From an uncultured Ruminococcus sp. (GTDB lineage: Bacteria; Bacillota; Clostridia; Oscillospirales; Acutalibacteraceae): a DNA stretch of 64,000 nt. The stretch covers positions 53,688-117,687 of the forward strand of contig CADBHB010000008.1 in assembly GCA_902794395.1 (NCBI GenBank), read 5' to 3'. The notes below the pieces were generated by a model. That model worked only from the letters and a program-made list of their open reading frames with translations, was not told the origin of the DNA and made no database searches. Positions 40,283-49,035 of the stretch are shown here, piece after piece (the first letter of the stretch is position 1; every line of letters begins with the position of its first letter). The position numbers and the translations under genes are program-made.

Positions 40283-42433
40283 TTAAACGCCTTTTAAGGT
40301 GAGCGAGATGCGTTTTTTGTCGGGGTCGACCGAGAGCACCCTGACCTTGACTATGTCACCGACCTTGAGCACCTCGGAGGGATGCTTGATGTAACGGTCG
40401 CAGATCTGCGAGATATGCACAAGACCGTCCTGATGCACGCCGATGTCAACAAACGCGCCGAAATCTATGACGTTGCGCACGGTGCCCTTGAGCTCCATGC
40501 CCTCCTTTAGATCCTTGATGTCCAACACGTCGCTGCGCAGCATAGGCGCGGGCATTTCGTCGCGCGGGTCGCGCCCGGGCTTGCTGAGCTCTTTGACAAT
40601 GTCATTGAGCGTCGGCAGACCAATATTGAGCTGTTCGGCAAGGGTTTTGCCGCCCTTCGCCTTTACTCTGTCGGGCAGATCGGAGTATTTAGCGGTTTTT
40701 ATTTCTTTATCGGAATAATCCACCAGACTCAGCAGCTCCTTCGCGCTTTTATAGCTTTCGGGGTGTACGCCCGTATTGTCCAGCGGATTCTTGCTTTCGG
40801 GCACACGCAAAAAGCCCGCGCACTGCTCAAACGCCTTGGGTCCCAGCTTCGGGACTTTTTTTAATTCCGCACGGGAATGAAAAGCTCCGTTTTCCTCGCG
40901 GTAGGCGACGATGTTTTTGCACACGGCGGCGTTGAGTCCCGAAACACGCGCCAACAGCGCGGGTGAGGCGGTGTTCAGGTCGGCACCGACCGAATTCACG
41001 CAGTCCTCCACAACACCGTCGAGGGTCTCGCCCAGACGCTTTTGAGGCATATCGTGCTGGTACTGCCCCACTCCTATTGCTTTCGGCTCGATTTTGACAA
41101 GCTCGGCAAGAGGGTCCTGCAGGCGCCGCGCTATGGAAACCGCGCTGCGCAGAGTCAAATCAAGCTCGGGCAGCTCGGCGGCGGCAAGCTTAGAGGCGGA
41201 ATAAACCGAAGCGCCCGCCTCGCTTACGACCATATAATACACCTTGCGGTCAAGGGTCTTGAGCAGCTCGGCGGTGAACATCTCGGTCTCCTTGCCGGCG
41301 GTGCCGTTGCCGATAGATATGATGTCTACGTTGTGACGGACGATGAGCCTCCTCAGCACCTGCTTGGATTCCTCTATTTTGCGCTCGGAATGGGTGGGAT
41401 AAATGACTGCGGTGTCGAGCACCTTGCCCGTGTCGTCCACCACAGCGACCTTGCAGCCCGTGCGGTAGCCGGGGTCCAGCCCCAGCACGGTCTTGCCCTT
41501 GACGGGCGGCTGCATCAAAAGCTGCTTGAGGTTGGTGGCAAATACCTTCATGGCGCTTTCGGCGGCAGCGTCGGTAAGCTCACCGCGCACCTCGCGCTCT
41601 ATCGAGGGGAAAATAAGGCGGCGGTAGGCGTCCTCGCCCGCAGCTCGCAGCAGGTCGCTGCAAAGGGGGTTGGTGTTCCTGTCGAGTATTTTATAGATGA
41701 AAGCCAGCGGCTCTGCCTCGTCAAGGGTCAGGCTGACCTTGAGAAAGCCCTCCTTTTCGCCGCGGTTGACCGCCAAAACGCGGTGTCCTGCGATTTTTTT
41801 GACAGGCTCGCTGTATTCGTAGTACATTTGATAGACGCTGTCCTCGTCCTGTTTTGCGGCGACAGAGGTAAGCACGCCGTTCTTTTGCGCCAGAAAACGC
41901 AGGCGCTTGCGGATCTCGGCACTGTCGGACACCTGCTCGGCTATGATGTCCATAGCGCCCTGCAAAGCCTCGTCGGTTGAACCTACACCCTTTTCGGGGT
42001 CAACATAGTCCAAAGCCGTCTTTGAGGGCGAAAAGCCGCGCTCCTGTTTGAGGATGGCAGCAGCCAGCGGCTCCAGCCCGCGCTCCTTGGCGACGCTTGC
42101 GCGGGTCTTGCGCTTGGGGCGGAAGGGGCGGTAAATATCCTCGAGCTCACTTAGGGTCTGTGCCTTATCCAGCGCTGCGCCTACCTCGTCGGTGAGCTTT
42201 TCCTGCGCCTCTATCAACGCGCGTATCTCCTCGCGGCGCTTGTCGAGCGAGCGGAGGTATTCCAGCTTTTCGCTGAATTCGCGTATGAGCTGGTCGTCCA
42301 TAGAGCCGTGCATCTCCTTGCGGTAGCGCGCTATGAAGGGGATGGTGTTGCCGTCGTCGAGCAGGGCGATGATGTTTGCCGCATACTCCTCTTTTATTTC
42401 AAATTGCTGTGCAAGTGTTTTCGCGTAATCCAT
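40283..42433 (-). CDS. tex: Tex-family transcription accessory protein with S1 domain
   Basis: The 716-residue RNA-binding protein has the full Tex layout. An N-terminal helical region is followed by a YqgF/RuvX-like fold (VLGLDPGYRTGCKVAVVD, about 322), helix-hairpin-helix motifs (ARVSGLNAAVCKNIVAYRE) and a C-terminal S1 domain (MELKGTVRNVIDFGAFVDIG...). It is thought to act on RNA polymerase and RNA decay. AAAGGAG precedes the ATG. It follows the GH3 gene by 27 bp on the same strand, so the two share a transcript. Confidence 0.95.
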   Translation of the reverse strand: MDYAKTLAQQFEIKEEYAANIIALLDDGNTIPFIARYRKEMHGSMDDQLIREFSEKLEYLRSLDKRREEIRALIEAQEKLTDEVGAALDKAQTLSELEDIYRPFRPKRKTRASVAKERGLEPLAAAILKQERGFSPSKTALDYVDPEKGVGSTDEALQGAMDIIAEQVSDSAEIRKRLRFLAQKNGVLTSVAAKQDEDSVYQMYYEYSEPVKKIAGHRVLAVNRGEKEGFLKVSLTLDEAEPLAFIYKILDRNTNPLCSDLLRAAGEDAYRRLIFPSIEREVRGELTDAAAESAMKVFATNLKQLLMQPPVKGKTVLGLDPGYRTGCKVAVVDDTGKVLDTAVIYPTHSERKIEESKQVLRRLIVRHNVDIISIGNGTAGKETEMFTAELLKTLDRKVYYMVVSEAGASVYSASKLAAAELPELDLTLRSAVSIARRLQDPLAELVKIEPKAIGVGQYQHDMPQKRLGETLDGVVEDCVNSVGADLNTASPALLARVSGLNAAVCKNIVAYREENGAFHSRAELKKVPKLGPKAFEQCAGFLRVPESKNPLDNTGVHPESYKSAKELLSLVDYSDKEIKTAKYSDLPDRVKAKGGKTLAEQLNIGLPTLNDIVKELSKPGRDPRDEMPAPMLRSDVLDIKDLKEGMELKGTVRNVIDFGAFVDIGVHQDGLVHISQICDRYIKHPSEVLKVGDIVKVRVLSVDPDKKRISLTLKGV

Positions 42434-42460
42434 GATTTCTCCTTTGGCGTCCGCCGGGGC

Positions 42461-43696
42461 TTACTCAATAAGTCCCAGCTTCTGCTTCCATTTTAAGATG
42501 CGGAGCACCGAGGCGTCGATCTGCGACTCGGGTATATCTCCGCTTTGTACCGCGGCAAGCACCGCGGGATACTGCTCCCAGACGTTTGTGCAGCAGAGGA
42601 TGTCGTTGCCGCACTTGACCGCAGTTACGGCGGAAGCGTCGTTGGGGGTGTATTTGGTGATAGCCTGCATGGCTAGGTCGTCGGTCATAATAACGCCGTC
42701 AAAGCCCAGCTCCTCGCGGATAATGCGGTGCACCTCAGAAGAGAGCGAGGCGGGATTGTCCGCGTCCATGGCGGTGACGATGTTGTGCGACACCATGATA
42801 GCGTCCGCGCCGTTTTCGATGCCCGCTTGGAAGGGCAGGAAATCGCTCTGAACAAAGCTCTCATAGGGGCGCTGGTCGTAGGACAGATCCTCGTGGGTAT
42901 CGGTGTTGTCGCCGTAGCCCGGGAAGTGCTTGAGCACCGAGCCGAGCTTATATTCCCCGTATATGCGCACCGTTTGGGTGACGAACTCGCTGACCTCCTG
43001 ACTGTTGCCGCTGAAGGAGCGCTCGTATATGAAGCTTTCGGTGTTGCCGGTGATGTCGCAGACGGGCGCGTTGTTGACATTGACGCCCAGCGAACGCAGC
43101 AGCGCCGCTTTTTCCGCCTCGGTATTCTGCACCGCTACCCAGCCGCCGCTTTGATAGACTTCGCGCGGCGAAGAAAAGGGCGCGCTGCATAGATTTGGAT
43201 TACTGCTGGCGCGCACGACCGTGCCGCCCTCCTCGTCTACGCCGATGAGCAGCGGGATGTCGGCGGCGTTCTGGTAGGACTCAACGTCCGCCCTGACCTC
43301 ATCCGCGGTTTTTCCGTTAAAATCGTTGCCGAAGAGCACCAACCCTCCCAGGTGATACTCGCTTACGTCGCCCGCGGCGTCCTCAAGCGGACAGGCGATA
43401 TAGAACATCTGACCCACCTTTTCCTCGAGCGTCATCTGACTTACCATCTCATTCAGGTCGCCGCTGACGGGAGCTACGGTCGCGGGTGCGGGCGCCGGCA
43501 CGGTATTGCCCTGCGCGTCGGTGACCATTTGAGTGCCGTTGACGACAGTGGGATCCGGAACTGACGAAGCTGAGCTGCCGGCAGTCTCCGGCTGAGACGA
43601 GCCCTTTGAGCCTGAGCCGCCGTTTGAGCAGGCGCAGAGCGCGCTGAGCAGCGCGGCTGTGAGCAACAAAGATAATGCTGTTTTGATTTTGGTCAT
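42461..43696 (-). CDS. GH3 lipoprotein, beta-N-acetylhexosaminidase (NagZ-like)
   Basis: The 411-residue protein has a lipoprotein signal (LSALCACS), a Ser/Pro/Thr-rich linker (about 24-80) and a GH3 domain. The domain has the NagZ-type loop KHFPGYGDNTDTHEDL, whose His/Asp pair is the acid/base, and GVIMTDDLAM with the nucleophile Asp. On the outside of the membrane it would release N-acetylglucosamine from peptidoglycan fragments, as NagZ does in Bacillus. GAGGAGG precedes the ATG. It is the first gene of the GH3-tex transcript. Confidence 0.9.
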   Translation of the reverse strand: MTKIKTALSLLLTAALLSALCACSNGGSGSKGSSQPETAGSSASSVPDPTVVNGTQMVTDAQGNTVPAPAPATVAPVSGDLNEMVSQMTLEEKVGQMFYIACPLEDAAGDVSEYHLGGLVLFGNDFNGKTADEVRADVESYQNAADIPLLIGVDEEGGTVVRASSNPNLCSAPFSSPREVYQSGGWVAVQNTEAEKAALLRSLGVNVNNAPVCDITGNTESFIYERSFSGNSQEVSEFVTQTVRIYGEYKLGSVLKHFPGYGDNTDTHEDLSYDQRPYESFVQSDFLPFQAGIENGADAIMVSHNIVTAMDADNPASLSSEVHRIIREELGFDGVIMTDDLAMQAITKYTPNDASAVTAVKCGNDILCCTNVWEQYPAVLAAVQSGDIPESQIDASVLRILKWKQKLGLIE

Positions 43697-43734
43697 AACA
43701 TGACCTCCTCTTGAATAATCGATATGTTACTTGT

Positions 43735-43763
43735 ATTGTACTATTAATCGCGCATAAAGTAAA
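43735..43763 (-). promoter_or_regulatory. Promoter of the GH3-tex transcript
   Basis: On the - strand: TTTACT (43763-43758), 17 bp, TACAAT (43740-43735). Confidence 0.75.
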
Positions 43764-43790
43764 GCAAAAATTGCGTTTTATGGGGCAAAA

Positions 43791-43818
43791 GAAAAACGCG
43801 CTGTGCGTGACAGCGCGC
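43791..43818 (-). terminator. Terminator after the CarD-like gene
   Basis: On the - strand CGCGCTGT (43817-43810) pairs with ACAGCGCG (43804-43797), then TTTTTC. Confidence 0.8.
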
Positions 43819-43827
43819 CTGCGGGAA

Positions 43828-44313
43828 TTATTGGACAATGCGGGAAATGACCTCGTCGTGATCGATGTCAAGCGCGAGCGAAAACTCCTCGCACACCATC
43901 TTCTGAGCCTCCTTAAGAAAGCGCTCGTCCGACAAATGCAGCCGTTTGCCCTCGGCAAGCTGCCGCTGTTCATGCGCGCGGATGGTGCGCACCAGCGCCA
44001 CCAGAGCCATGCAGTCGCCGCTTGAGATGATTTCCCTGAATGTTTCGGTGCGTTCGGGCTTGGATTCTATCCAGTCGAAGCACTCGGGCAGCTCGTTGAG
44101 TATGTGAGCCGCCTCCTCCTTGGTGACAATGCCGCGGATTTTGCTGACAAGGGCGCGGTTGGCGATGGGAACAAAGAGCGTCGCGGTTTGGTTGCAAACC
44201 GGATGCAGCACATAATACTCCATTTTGGTCTTCCCTACCCGTTTTTCGGTGACATCGTCAACCGTGCAAACGCCATTAGCACCATAGAGTACAACCTGAC
44301 CTTTGCACAACAC
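43828..44313 (-). CDS. CarD/TRCF-domain transcription regulator
   Basis: This 161-residue protein has an N-terminal RNA-polymerase-interaction domain (about 1-60: GQVVLYGANGVCTVDDV and TLFVPIAN) as in CarD/CdnL and Mfd, and a helical C-terminal domain (about 75-161) that contacts promoter DNA in CarD. Such proteins stabilise or tune open complexes at rRNA and other promoters. No ATG exists; GTG at 44313 with AGAGGCG upstream fits the family start, and TTG at 44310 is the alternative. Its leader contains two perfect dyads. Confidence 0.85.
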   Translation of the reverse strand: MLCKGQVVLYGANGVCTVDDVTEKRVGKTKMEYYVLHPVCNQTATLFVPIANRALVSKIRGIVTKEEAAHILNELPECFDWIESKPERTETFREIISSGDCMALVALVRTIRAHEQRQLAEGKRLHLSDERFLKEAQKMVCEEFSLALDIDHDEVISRIVQ

Positions 44314-44338
44314 AAAAAACGCCTCTTTTCATTTCATG

Positions 44339-44382
44339 TCATCAGTGATGAAATCGTGTTAGAATCGCATATCTATGCGATT
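44339..44382. promoter_or_regulatory. Two dyads in the leader of the CarD-like gene
   Basis: TCATCA-G-TGATGA (44339-44351) and AATCGCAT-atct-ATGCGATT (44363-44382) are both perfect. They lie between a TATAAT (44400-44395 on the - strand) and the start codon, so they may be operators or RNA hairpins controlling the gene. Confidence 0.4.
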
Positions 44383-44423
44383 TTCGTTGATTTTATTATA
44401 ACACATACCGACAAAAAATGACA

Positions 44424-44820
44424 TAGGCAAATTGACTAAATATCAAGTTTTTTTCAGCGCTGAAACAAGAATTTTTTGTGCAAAAGAAAACAGCCGAGGA
44501 TATCCTCGACTGTTTTCAGGGGGTAAATTGGGTTATAGAAGGAATAAATCAAATTAAGGCAGAGATAAAATAGCTATAAACTTCTAAATCACTAAAAAAC
44601 GAAAGGGAAAACCACACATACTTCAAAACCCATATTCATTGTCTTTATTTTACAATAGATTTTCTGTCAATTCAATTGCAAATGCAACAAAACGAGCACA
44701 AGCATGTAAAAATAAAATGGGAAAGTTTGGGTATTTTGAACAATTGCACTAAAGATATAGTTTCTTGCCCCATATGAAGCGCAACCACGGTATGCCGCGC
44801 AGCAAGAGTTTATCGGCTGC
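44424..44820. other. Gene-free region with one strong hairpin
   Basis: No coding frame is convincing here. AAAACAGCCGAGGA...TCCTCGACTGTTTT (44487-44516) is a long stem with A- and T-runs, terminator-like in both directions, but no gene abuts it. The rest is AT-rich without visible structure. Confidence 0.45.
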
Positions 44821-44847
44821 AAAAACAAAAGCGCCCAAAGGCGCCCT
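44821..44847 (-). terminator. Terminator after the pseudokinase gene
   Basis: On the - strand GGCGC (44843-44839) pairs with GCGCC loop-side bases (44834-44830), followed by TTTTGTTTT. Confidence 0.65.
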
Positions 44848-44849
44848 TG

Positions 44850-46490
44850 TTATTCTTCGTCTGATTCAACAGGCTCCTTGCCTCTGCTGACAATGAGCAC
44901 GATGTTGGTGCCGTATTCAACGGTCTCGCCCACGCTTTTATCCTTGTAGCCGATGACGATGCCCTCGTTGTACTTGTCGCTGTACTGATATTCCACCGTG
45001 CCCAGCAAGCCCTGAGCGGCGATGTCGGCGGATGCCTTCTCAAGCTCCATGCCCTCTATGTCCGGAAGCTCGCGCATTTGCGCGCCCTTGCTGATGGTCA
45101 GGCTGACGGATACGCCCATCTCGGCGTCATCCGGAGTGATCTTGCTGCCCGCGGGAGGATACTGCGCCATAACGACGCCCTCGGGGTACTCGTCGCTGTA
45201 CTCGTCGGTATAGGACTGCATTATCTTGATAGACGCGTCGTTTTCGACAGCCTTAACGGCGTCCGCGTAGGTCATGTTCAAAAAGTTGGGAACAGTGGGG
45301 CCGGTCCATTCGGTCGCCTCGGTGGGCGCCTGAGTAACGGCGGTATCTCCGCCGAACAAGCCCGCCATGGGATTGGTTTTCAGCCAGAAAAAGCCTACCA
45401 CGCCCAATATAAGAGCGGTGACCACCGCGGATATGATGACGATGGGCGCGCGCGAGCCGCCGCTTCTGTTCCTTTGAGCGCCGGCGGTCTGAGAGAGGTT
45501 CATACTGGCGGTGCGGGAGATCTCGTCCTGTATAGCCTTGGCGGTGTGCGCCACTGAAAGCTGCGAGCGCAGCTCGTCAAAATCGGTGATACGGTTCTCG
45601 CGCTCTACCTGCAAGCCGTTGGCAAGCGCCGAAACCACATGCGGAGGCAGGCGTTTTACGGTGTTGGTGCTCATAAGCAGGCGGCTGTCGACCAGGCGCT
45701 CGGGAGCGCTTTTGGGCAGGCGGCCTGTAAGCGAGTAAAACAGGGTGGCACAAAAGCCGTAAATGTCGGTGATGTCGTCGAGGGGGAAATTGTCCTCGTA
45801 CTGCTCGGGAGCCGCCGCGCCCGAATAGAGCTGGGATTTCAGCGCGGTGCCGCGCTTGCGCTCGTTTTCGGTGGCAAAGCCCGAAATCTTGATTTTTCCC
45901 TGAGCGGTGATGTACATATTCTTCGGGGAGACCGCGTAGTGACCCACGCCGCGCTTATGCAGCGCCTCAAGCGCTGAGATAACGGGCATAAACAGCGGAC
46001 GCGCTATGTCCCACTCAAGGCTGCCGCCGCTGCGCTGCACATACTCCTCAAAGGGGATGAGGTCCTCGTTTTCCTCAATAACGTACGCGGTGTTGTTTTC
46101 CTCGAATATATTGTGAACGTTCATAAGCGCGGAAAGCTCGCGCAGCTCCGAAAGCACGCTGTAGTAGCCGATGAAATCGTCCTTAATCTTATTGAATGTA
46201 AGGCGGTCCTCGTAGTTGACGCGCAGCTCGGTCTCGCCCTCGCCGCGGTTAAACAGCCCGTAGGGCAAAAATTCGCAGACGATGACCACGTCGCCTGTCT
46301 GCTTGTCAAAGCCCAGGTAACGGGTACTTTCGCCGTTGGTGTCAAGCCCGACGCCCACGATGTAGCGGTTGGCGAGCACTGTGCCGTAGGGCAGGAACGG
46401 CGCCTGCTGTTGTTCTGTATTGTCAAAGCCGCAGGAAGGGCAAACTGTTTGCTCGCCTATCTCCTGCATACAACCCATACATAATGGCAT
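44850..46490 (-). CDS. Zinc-ribbon PASTA pseudokinase
   Basis: The 546-residue protein starts with a zinc ribbon (Cys 4, 7, 17, 20). It has a protein-kinase-like domain (about 35-300), one membrane helix (about 350-372) and two extracellular PASTA domains (about 395-470 and 473-540). The kinase domain lacks the catalytic residues: VAIK is VVIVCEF, HRDLKPEN is HYAVSPKN and DFG is SGF. It therefore probably does not phosphorylate. The PASTA part should sense peptidoglycan fragments or lipid II, and the pseudokinase would pass the signal on by binding. An intact PASTA kinase with its phosphatase lies 5 kb away. CGGAG precedes the ATG. Confidence 0.85.
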   Translation of the reverse strand: MPLCMGCMQEIGEQTVCPSCGFDNTEQQQAPFLPYGTVLANRYIVGVGLDTNGESTRYLGFDKQTGDVVIVCEFLPYGLFNRGEGETELRVNYEDRLTFNKIKDDFIGYYSVLSELRELSALMNVHNIFEENNTAYVIEENEDLIPFEEYVQRSGGSLEWDIARPLFMPVISALEALHKRGVGHYAVSPKNMYITAQGKIKISGFATENERKRGTALKSQLYSGAAAPEQYEDNFPLDDITDIYGFCATLFYSLTGRLPKSAPERLVDSRLLMSTNTVKRLPPHVVSALANGLQVERENRITDFDELRSQLSVAHTAKAIQDEISRTASMNLSQTAGAQRNRSGGSRAPIVIISAVVTALILGVVGFFWLKTNPMAGLFGGDTAVTQAPTEATEWTGPTVPNFLNMTYADAVKAVENDASIKIMQSYTDEYSDEYPEGVVMAQYPPAGSKITPDDAEMGVSVSLTISKGAQMRELPDIEGMELEKASADIAAQGLLGTVEYQYSDKYNEGIVIGYKDKSVGETVEYGTNIVLIVSRGKEPVESDEE

Positions 46491-46590
46491 ATTGTTGTCA
46501 CTCCGTTGTTTTCAGGTAGAAGAACGGTTTGATCTGCACGCGCAGATCGATTAACGGTTCCTTATCAAAACTTCATATTTATCCATAAGA

Positions 46591-46620
46591 ATTATATCAC
46601 AGGGATATATTTCTTTTCAA
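46591..46620 (-). promoter_or_regulatory. Promoter of the pseudokinase gene
   Basis: On the - strand: TTGAAA (46620-46615), 18 bp, TATAAT (46596-46591). The rest of the 46491-46830 gap shows only the terminator below and AT-rich sequence. Confidence 0.6.
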
Positions 46621-46774
46621 GATTTATCCTGATATTTTTGATTACAGTTTTGTTATTATCTAAGGTTTCATTATAGCACGGCACGCAAAGCTTGTCTACC
46701 CTTTTTCACATTTGATTTCCGGTATCACCTTTACAGTCCTGTATTTTTTCGTTTTTTATTTTTGTCGGCAACGC

Positions 46775-46822
46775 AAAAAGAGCCGACTCTGCTCGGACGG
46801 AGTTTTGAGTCGGCTAGTATTT
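46775..46822 (-). terminator. Terminator after the CotH/dockerin gene
   Basis: AGCCGACTC (46781-46789) pairs with GAGTCGGCT (46807-46815), T-run on the - strand. It probably ends the long yicC-to-CotH transcript. Confidence 0.8.
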
Positions 46823-46830
46823 TTTGAGTT

Positions 46831-48357
46831 TTAAAGCGGCTTTACAAAGCGTTTTTCTCCGATGGGATAGGGCGTTTCAATATTAGCCAGATAGCGCTGG
46901 ATGCAGCTGGCGTCGTTGATATTGAGAGCGATGCCATCCACACCGCCGCGTTTTGCCGCGTCCTCGTCTGTTTCAAAATCAGCCAAGATACGCTGGATGG
47001 CAGTGACGTCGTTGATGGTCACCTCGCCGTTGCCGTCGGTGTCGCCTACAAGGTAGCACGGCGCCAGCGGGTCGTAACGCGTGGTCATCCAGGTGTTGCG
47101 CTCCGCGCACCAGTTTTTGAGGAAGGAGAGGTTTGCGGCATAGCTGGTATCGGGCTTGCGCATTATGTTGATCCAGCGATTGCCGATGTACCATCCCGCT
47201 ATTGAAAAGTTGCGCGCGAACACGTCGGAGTATTTTGCATACTGAGTGTCGAGGAAGCCGCCGTCTGTCGGTATGTGGGAGATAAAGTCGTAGTGGTCGC
47301 GGTAGACCGCGCGCACCTCCTCGATGAACCAGAGGTTGTGGCAAATATATTTATAGAGATTACGGGTATCGGCATGAGAGCCCGTGGGGCGTATGGTCGC
47401 CCGCGCGCGGGAAGTGGTGTCGTCGGGCCCCGCGTTTCCGGCTGAGAGGTCGTAGTCCCACGGAGGTCCGGCGTACAGCTTGCCGTCCTTGTAGTAGAAG
47501 TACACCGAGCTCATGTCGAAGTCGTAGGTCTTGAGGTACTCGTTGAGCAGGTAGTATTTGGCAAAGGAGGGCACGTCGATCTTCGCCTCTATTTCCTCGC
47601 GGCTGCCTGTTTTTAAGGTGGAGATGATGCTGTCCATCGTGCTTTGGATATAGCTGAGCTGCGCCTCGTCGGGAGATTCGGGCTCGCTTGCGATAAAGCG
47701 CAGATCGTTTGTGGTGAAGTAGGTCACGTCGGACTCAACGCGCTGCGCCTCGTACTCTATCAAAAAGTCCTTTTTGCCGTCGTTGCCCTCGACGTCGAGA
47801 TCAACGCGCTCTTTGCCGACCTGGATCGGCTCAAAAAGGATGTAGCAGCCGCGGAAATCGCCGTCTACCCAAAGCTCAGTCACCTTGTAATCGGAGGTGT
47901 AAGGGATACCCAGCTCCTTGGCAAGCTCAAAGGCGGTGATGTTGCGCAGGATAGTGGGGTCAAAGGTATTGGCGACCAGCGCCCACTTTTTGCCCTTTGC
48001 CATGCCCAGCACGCTCTTCTTCTTGGCGAATTTGAAGGTGAACGACTTTTTGGTGACCCAGCTGAGGGCGGTGGTGTTGCCGCGCACCTTGATGGTGCAG
48101 TCGCTCTCGAGAACACTGCCGTCGGTGTCGGTGATCTTGATTTGGGCGTTTTGGTAGCCGTCCTCTTTTTCAAGCGTGGTGCCGTTGCCGTTTTCGGTGG
48201 TGACGCGGATCTGCGGCACGGTCATCTCCCATGAATCATCCTGAACGACCAGCCCTACCGACTCTGTCTGCGCGAAAACAGGACATACGGCGGAAATCAT
48301 CAGCGACATACACAAAGCGAAAACGCACAGTGCTCTGACGGATTTTTGTTTCAACAT
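46831..48357 (-). CDS. Secreted CotH-family protein with C-terminal dockerin
   Basis: The 508-residue protein has a signal peptide (about 1-29), a CotH domain (about 45-390) and a type I dockerin (about 440-500). CotH blocks are TIKVRGNTTA, KKSFTFKFAKK and GPPWDYDLSAGN, the last with the metal-binding acidic motif of this atypical kinase fold. The dockerin has GDTDGNGEVTINDVTAIQRIL and a second repeat, LNINDASCIQRYL. CotH kinases phosphorylate partner proteins in spores; a dockerin would attach the protein to a cohesin scaffold outside the cell. AGAGGGG precedes the ATG. It lies only 39 bp after thiN, so it may be the last gene of the long housekeeping transcript. Confidence 0.88.
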   Translation of the reverse strand: MLKQKSVRALCVFALCMSLMISAVCPVFAQTESVGLVVQDDSWEMTVPQIRVTTENGNGTTLEKEDGYQNAQIKITDTDGSVLESDCTIKVRGNTTALSWVTKKSFTFKFAKKKSVLGMAKGKKWALVANTFDPTILRNITAFELAKELGIPYTSDYKVTELWVDGDFRGCYILFEPIQVGKERVDLDVEGNDGKKDFLIEYEAQRVESDVTYFTTNDLRFIASEPESPDEAQLSYIQSTMDSIISTLKTGSREEIEAKIDVPSFAKYYLLNEYLKTYDFDMSSVYFYYKDGKLYAGPPWDYDLSAGNAGPDDTTSRARATIRPTGSHADTRNLYKYICHNLWFIEEVRAVYRDHYDFISHIPTDGGFLDTQYAKYSDVFARNFSIAGWYIGNRWINIMRKPDTSYAANLSFLKNWCAERNTWMTTRYDPLAPCYLVGDTDGNGEVTINDVTAIQRILADFETDEDAAKRGGVDGIALNINDASCIQRYLANIETPYPIGEKRFVKPL

Positions 48358-48396
48358 CGTTATTCCCCTCTTTCTTTTGGTTGCTTATAAAAAGCA

Positions 48397-49035
48397 TTAC
48401 TGCCCCGCGGTGCAAAATACCAGCACCGTACCGCTGTGTACCGTGACGGAAGCGCGCTCGGCGGTAAAGACATTTGAAATGCCCATAGCCTCGGCGTGAG
48501 TCAGGCTGCCGCGCTCCAGCGGATACTCGGCGCCCGTGTAGGTGAGCACGGCGGTTTGACAGCCGAAGGGAAAGACCGAGAAGGTCTGACCCAAGCGTCC
48601 GGAAAAGTCATAGCTGCCCTCTGTAAGACAGCGGATCTCTTCATTCTTTGAAAGAATAATGCCCTCGGCGCCGCGCTGCGCGATATACTCCAGCATACAT
48701 AGGTTGGCAAAGCTGTGGTCGAGCCTGCCGCCTGTCGCCGCCAGCAACACAAACCGCCGACATGAGCGAGAGAGCGCGGTTTGGATAGCGTGCAGGGTGT
48801 CGGTATCGTCCTTTTTTGGGGTAAGCCTGATTACCTCCGCCCCCTCGGGCAAAGCTCCCGTGAAGGAGTCGAAGTCGCCCACGATGAGATCCACGGCAAC
48901 GCCCGCCGCCTGAGCAGCGGCAACTCCCCTGTCGGCGCAGATGACGAAGTCGCCGTCGCGCACAACGCTTTTGATGAACGCCGCGTCAGCCTCAGGTGAA
49001 CCCGCGATAACGACGCAGCGTGAGGTTTCGTTCAT
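48397..49035 (-). CDS. thiN: Thiamine pyrophosphokinase
   Basis: The 212-residue enzyme moves pyrophosphate from ATP to thiamine. Conserved blocks are ICADRGVAAA, DLIVGDFDS and KDDTDTLHAI, with LLAATGGRLDHSFAN in the core. The start is the ATG at 49035, which overlaps the rsgA stop codon as ATGA; an in-frame upstream start at 49047 is less likely. Compared with Bacillus subtilis, where rpe stands between rsgA and thiN, rpe is missing here. Confidence 0.93.
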   Translation of the reverse strand: MNETSRCVVIAGSPEADAAFIKSVVRDGDFVICADRGVAAAQAAGVAVDLIVGDFDSFTGALPEGAEVIRLTPKKDDTDTLHAIQTALSRSCRRFVLLAATGGRLDHSFANLCMLEYIAQRGAEGIILSKNEEIRCLTEGSYDFSGRLGQTFSVFPFGCQTAVLTYTGAEYPLERGSLTHAEAMGISNVFTAERASVTVHSGTVLVFCTAGQ

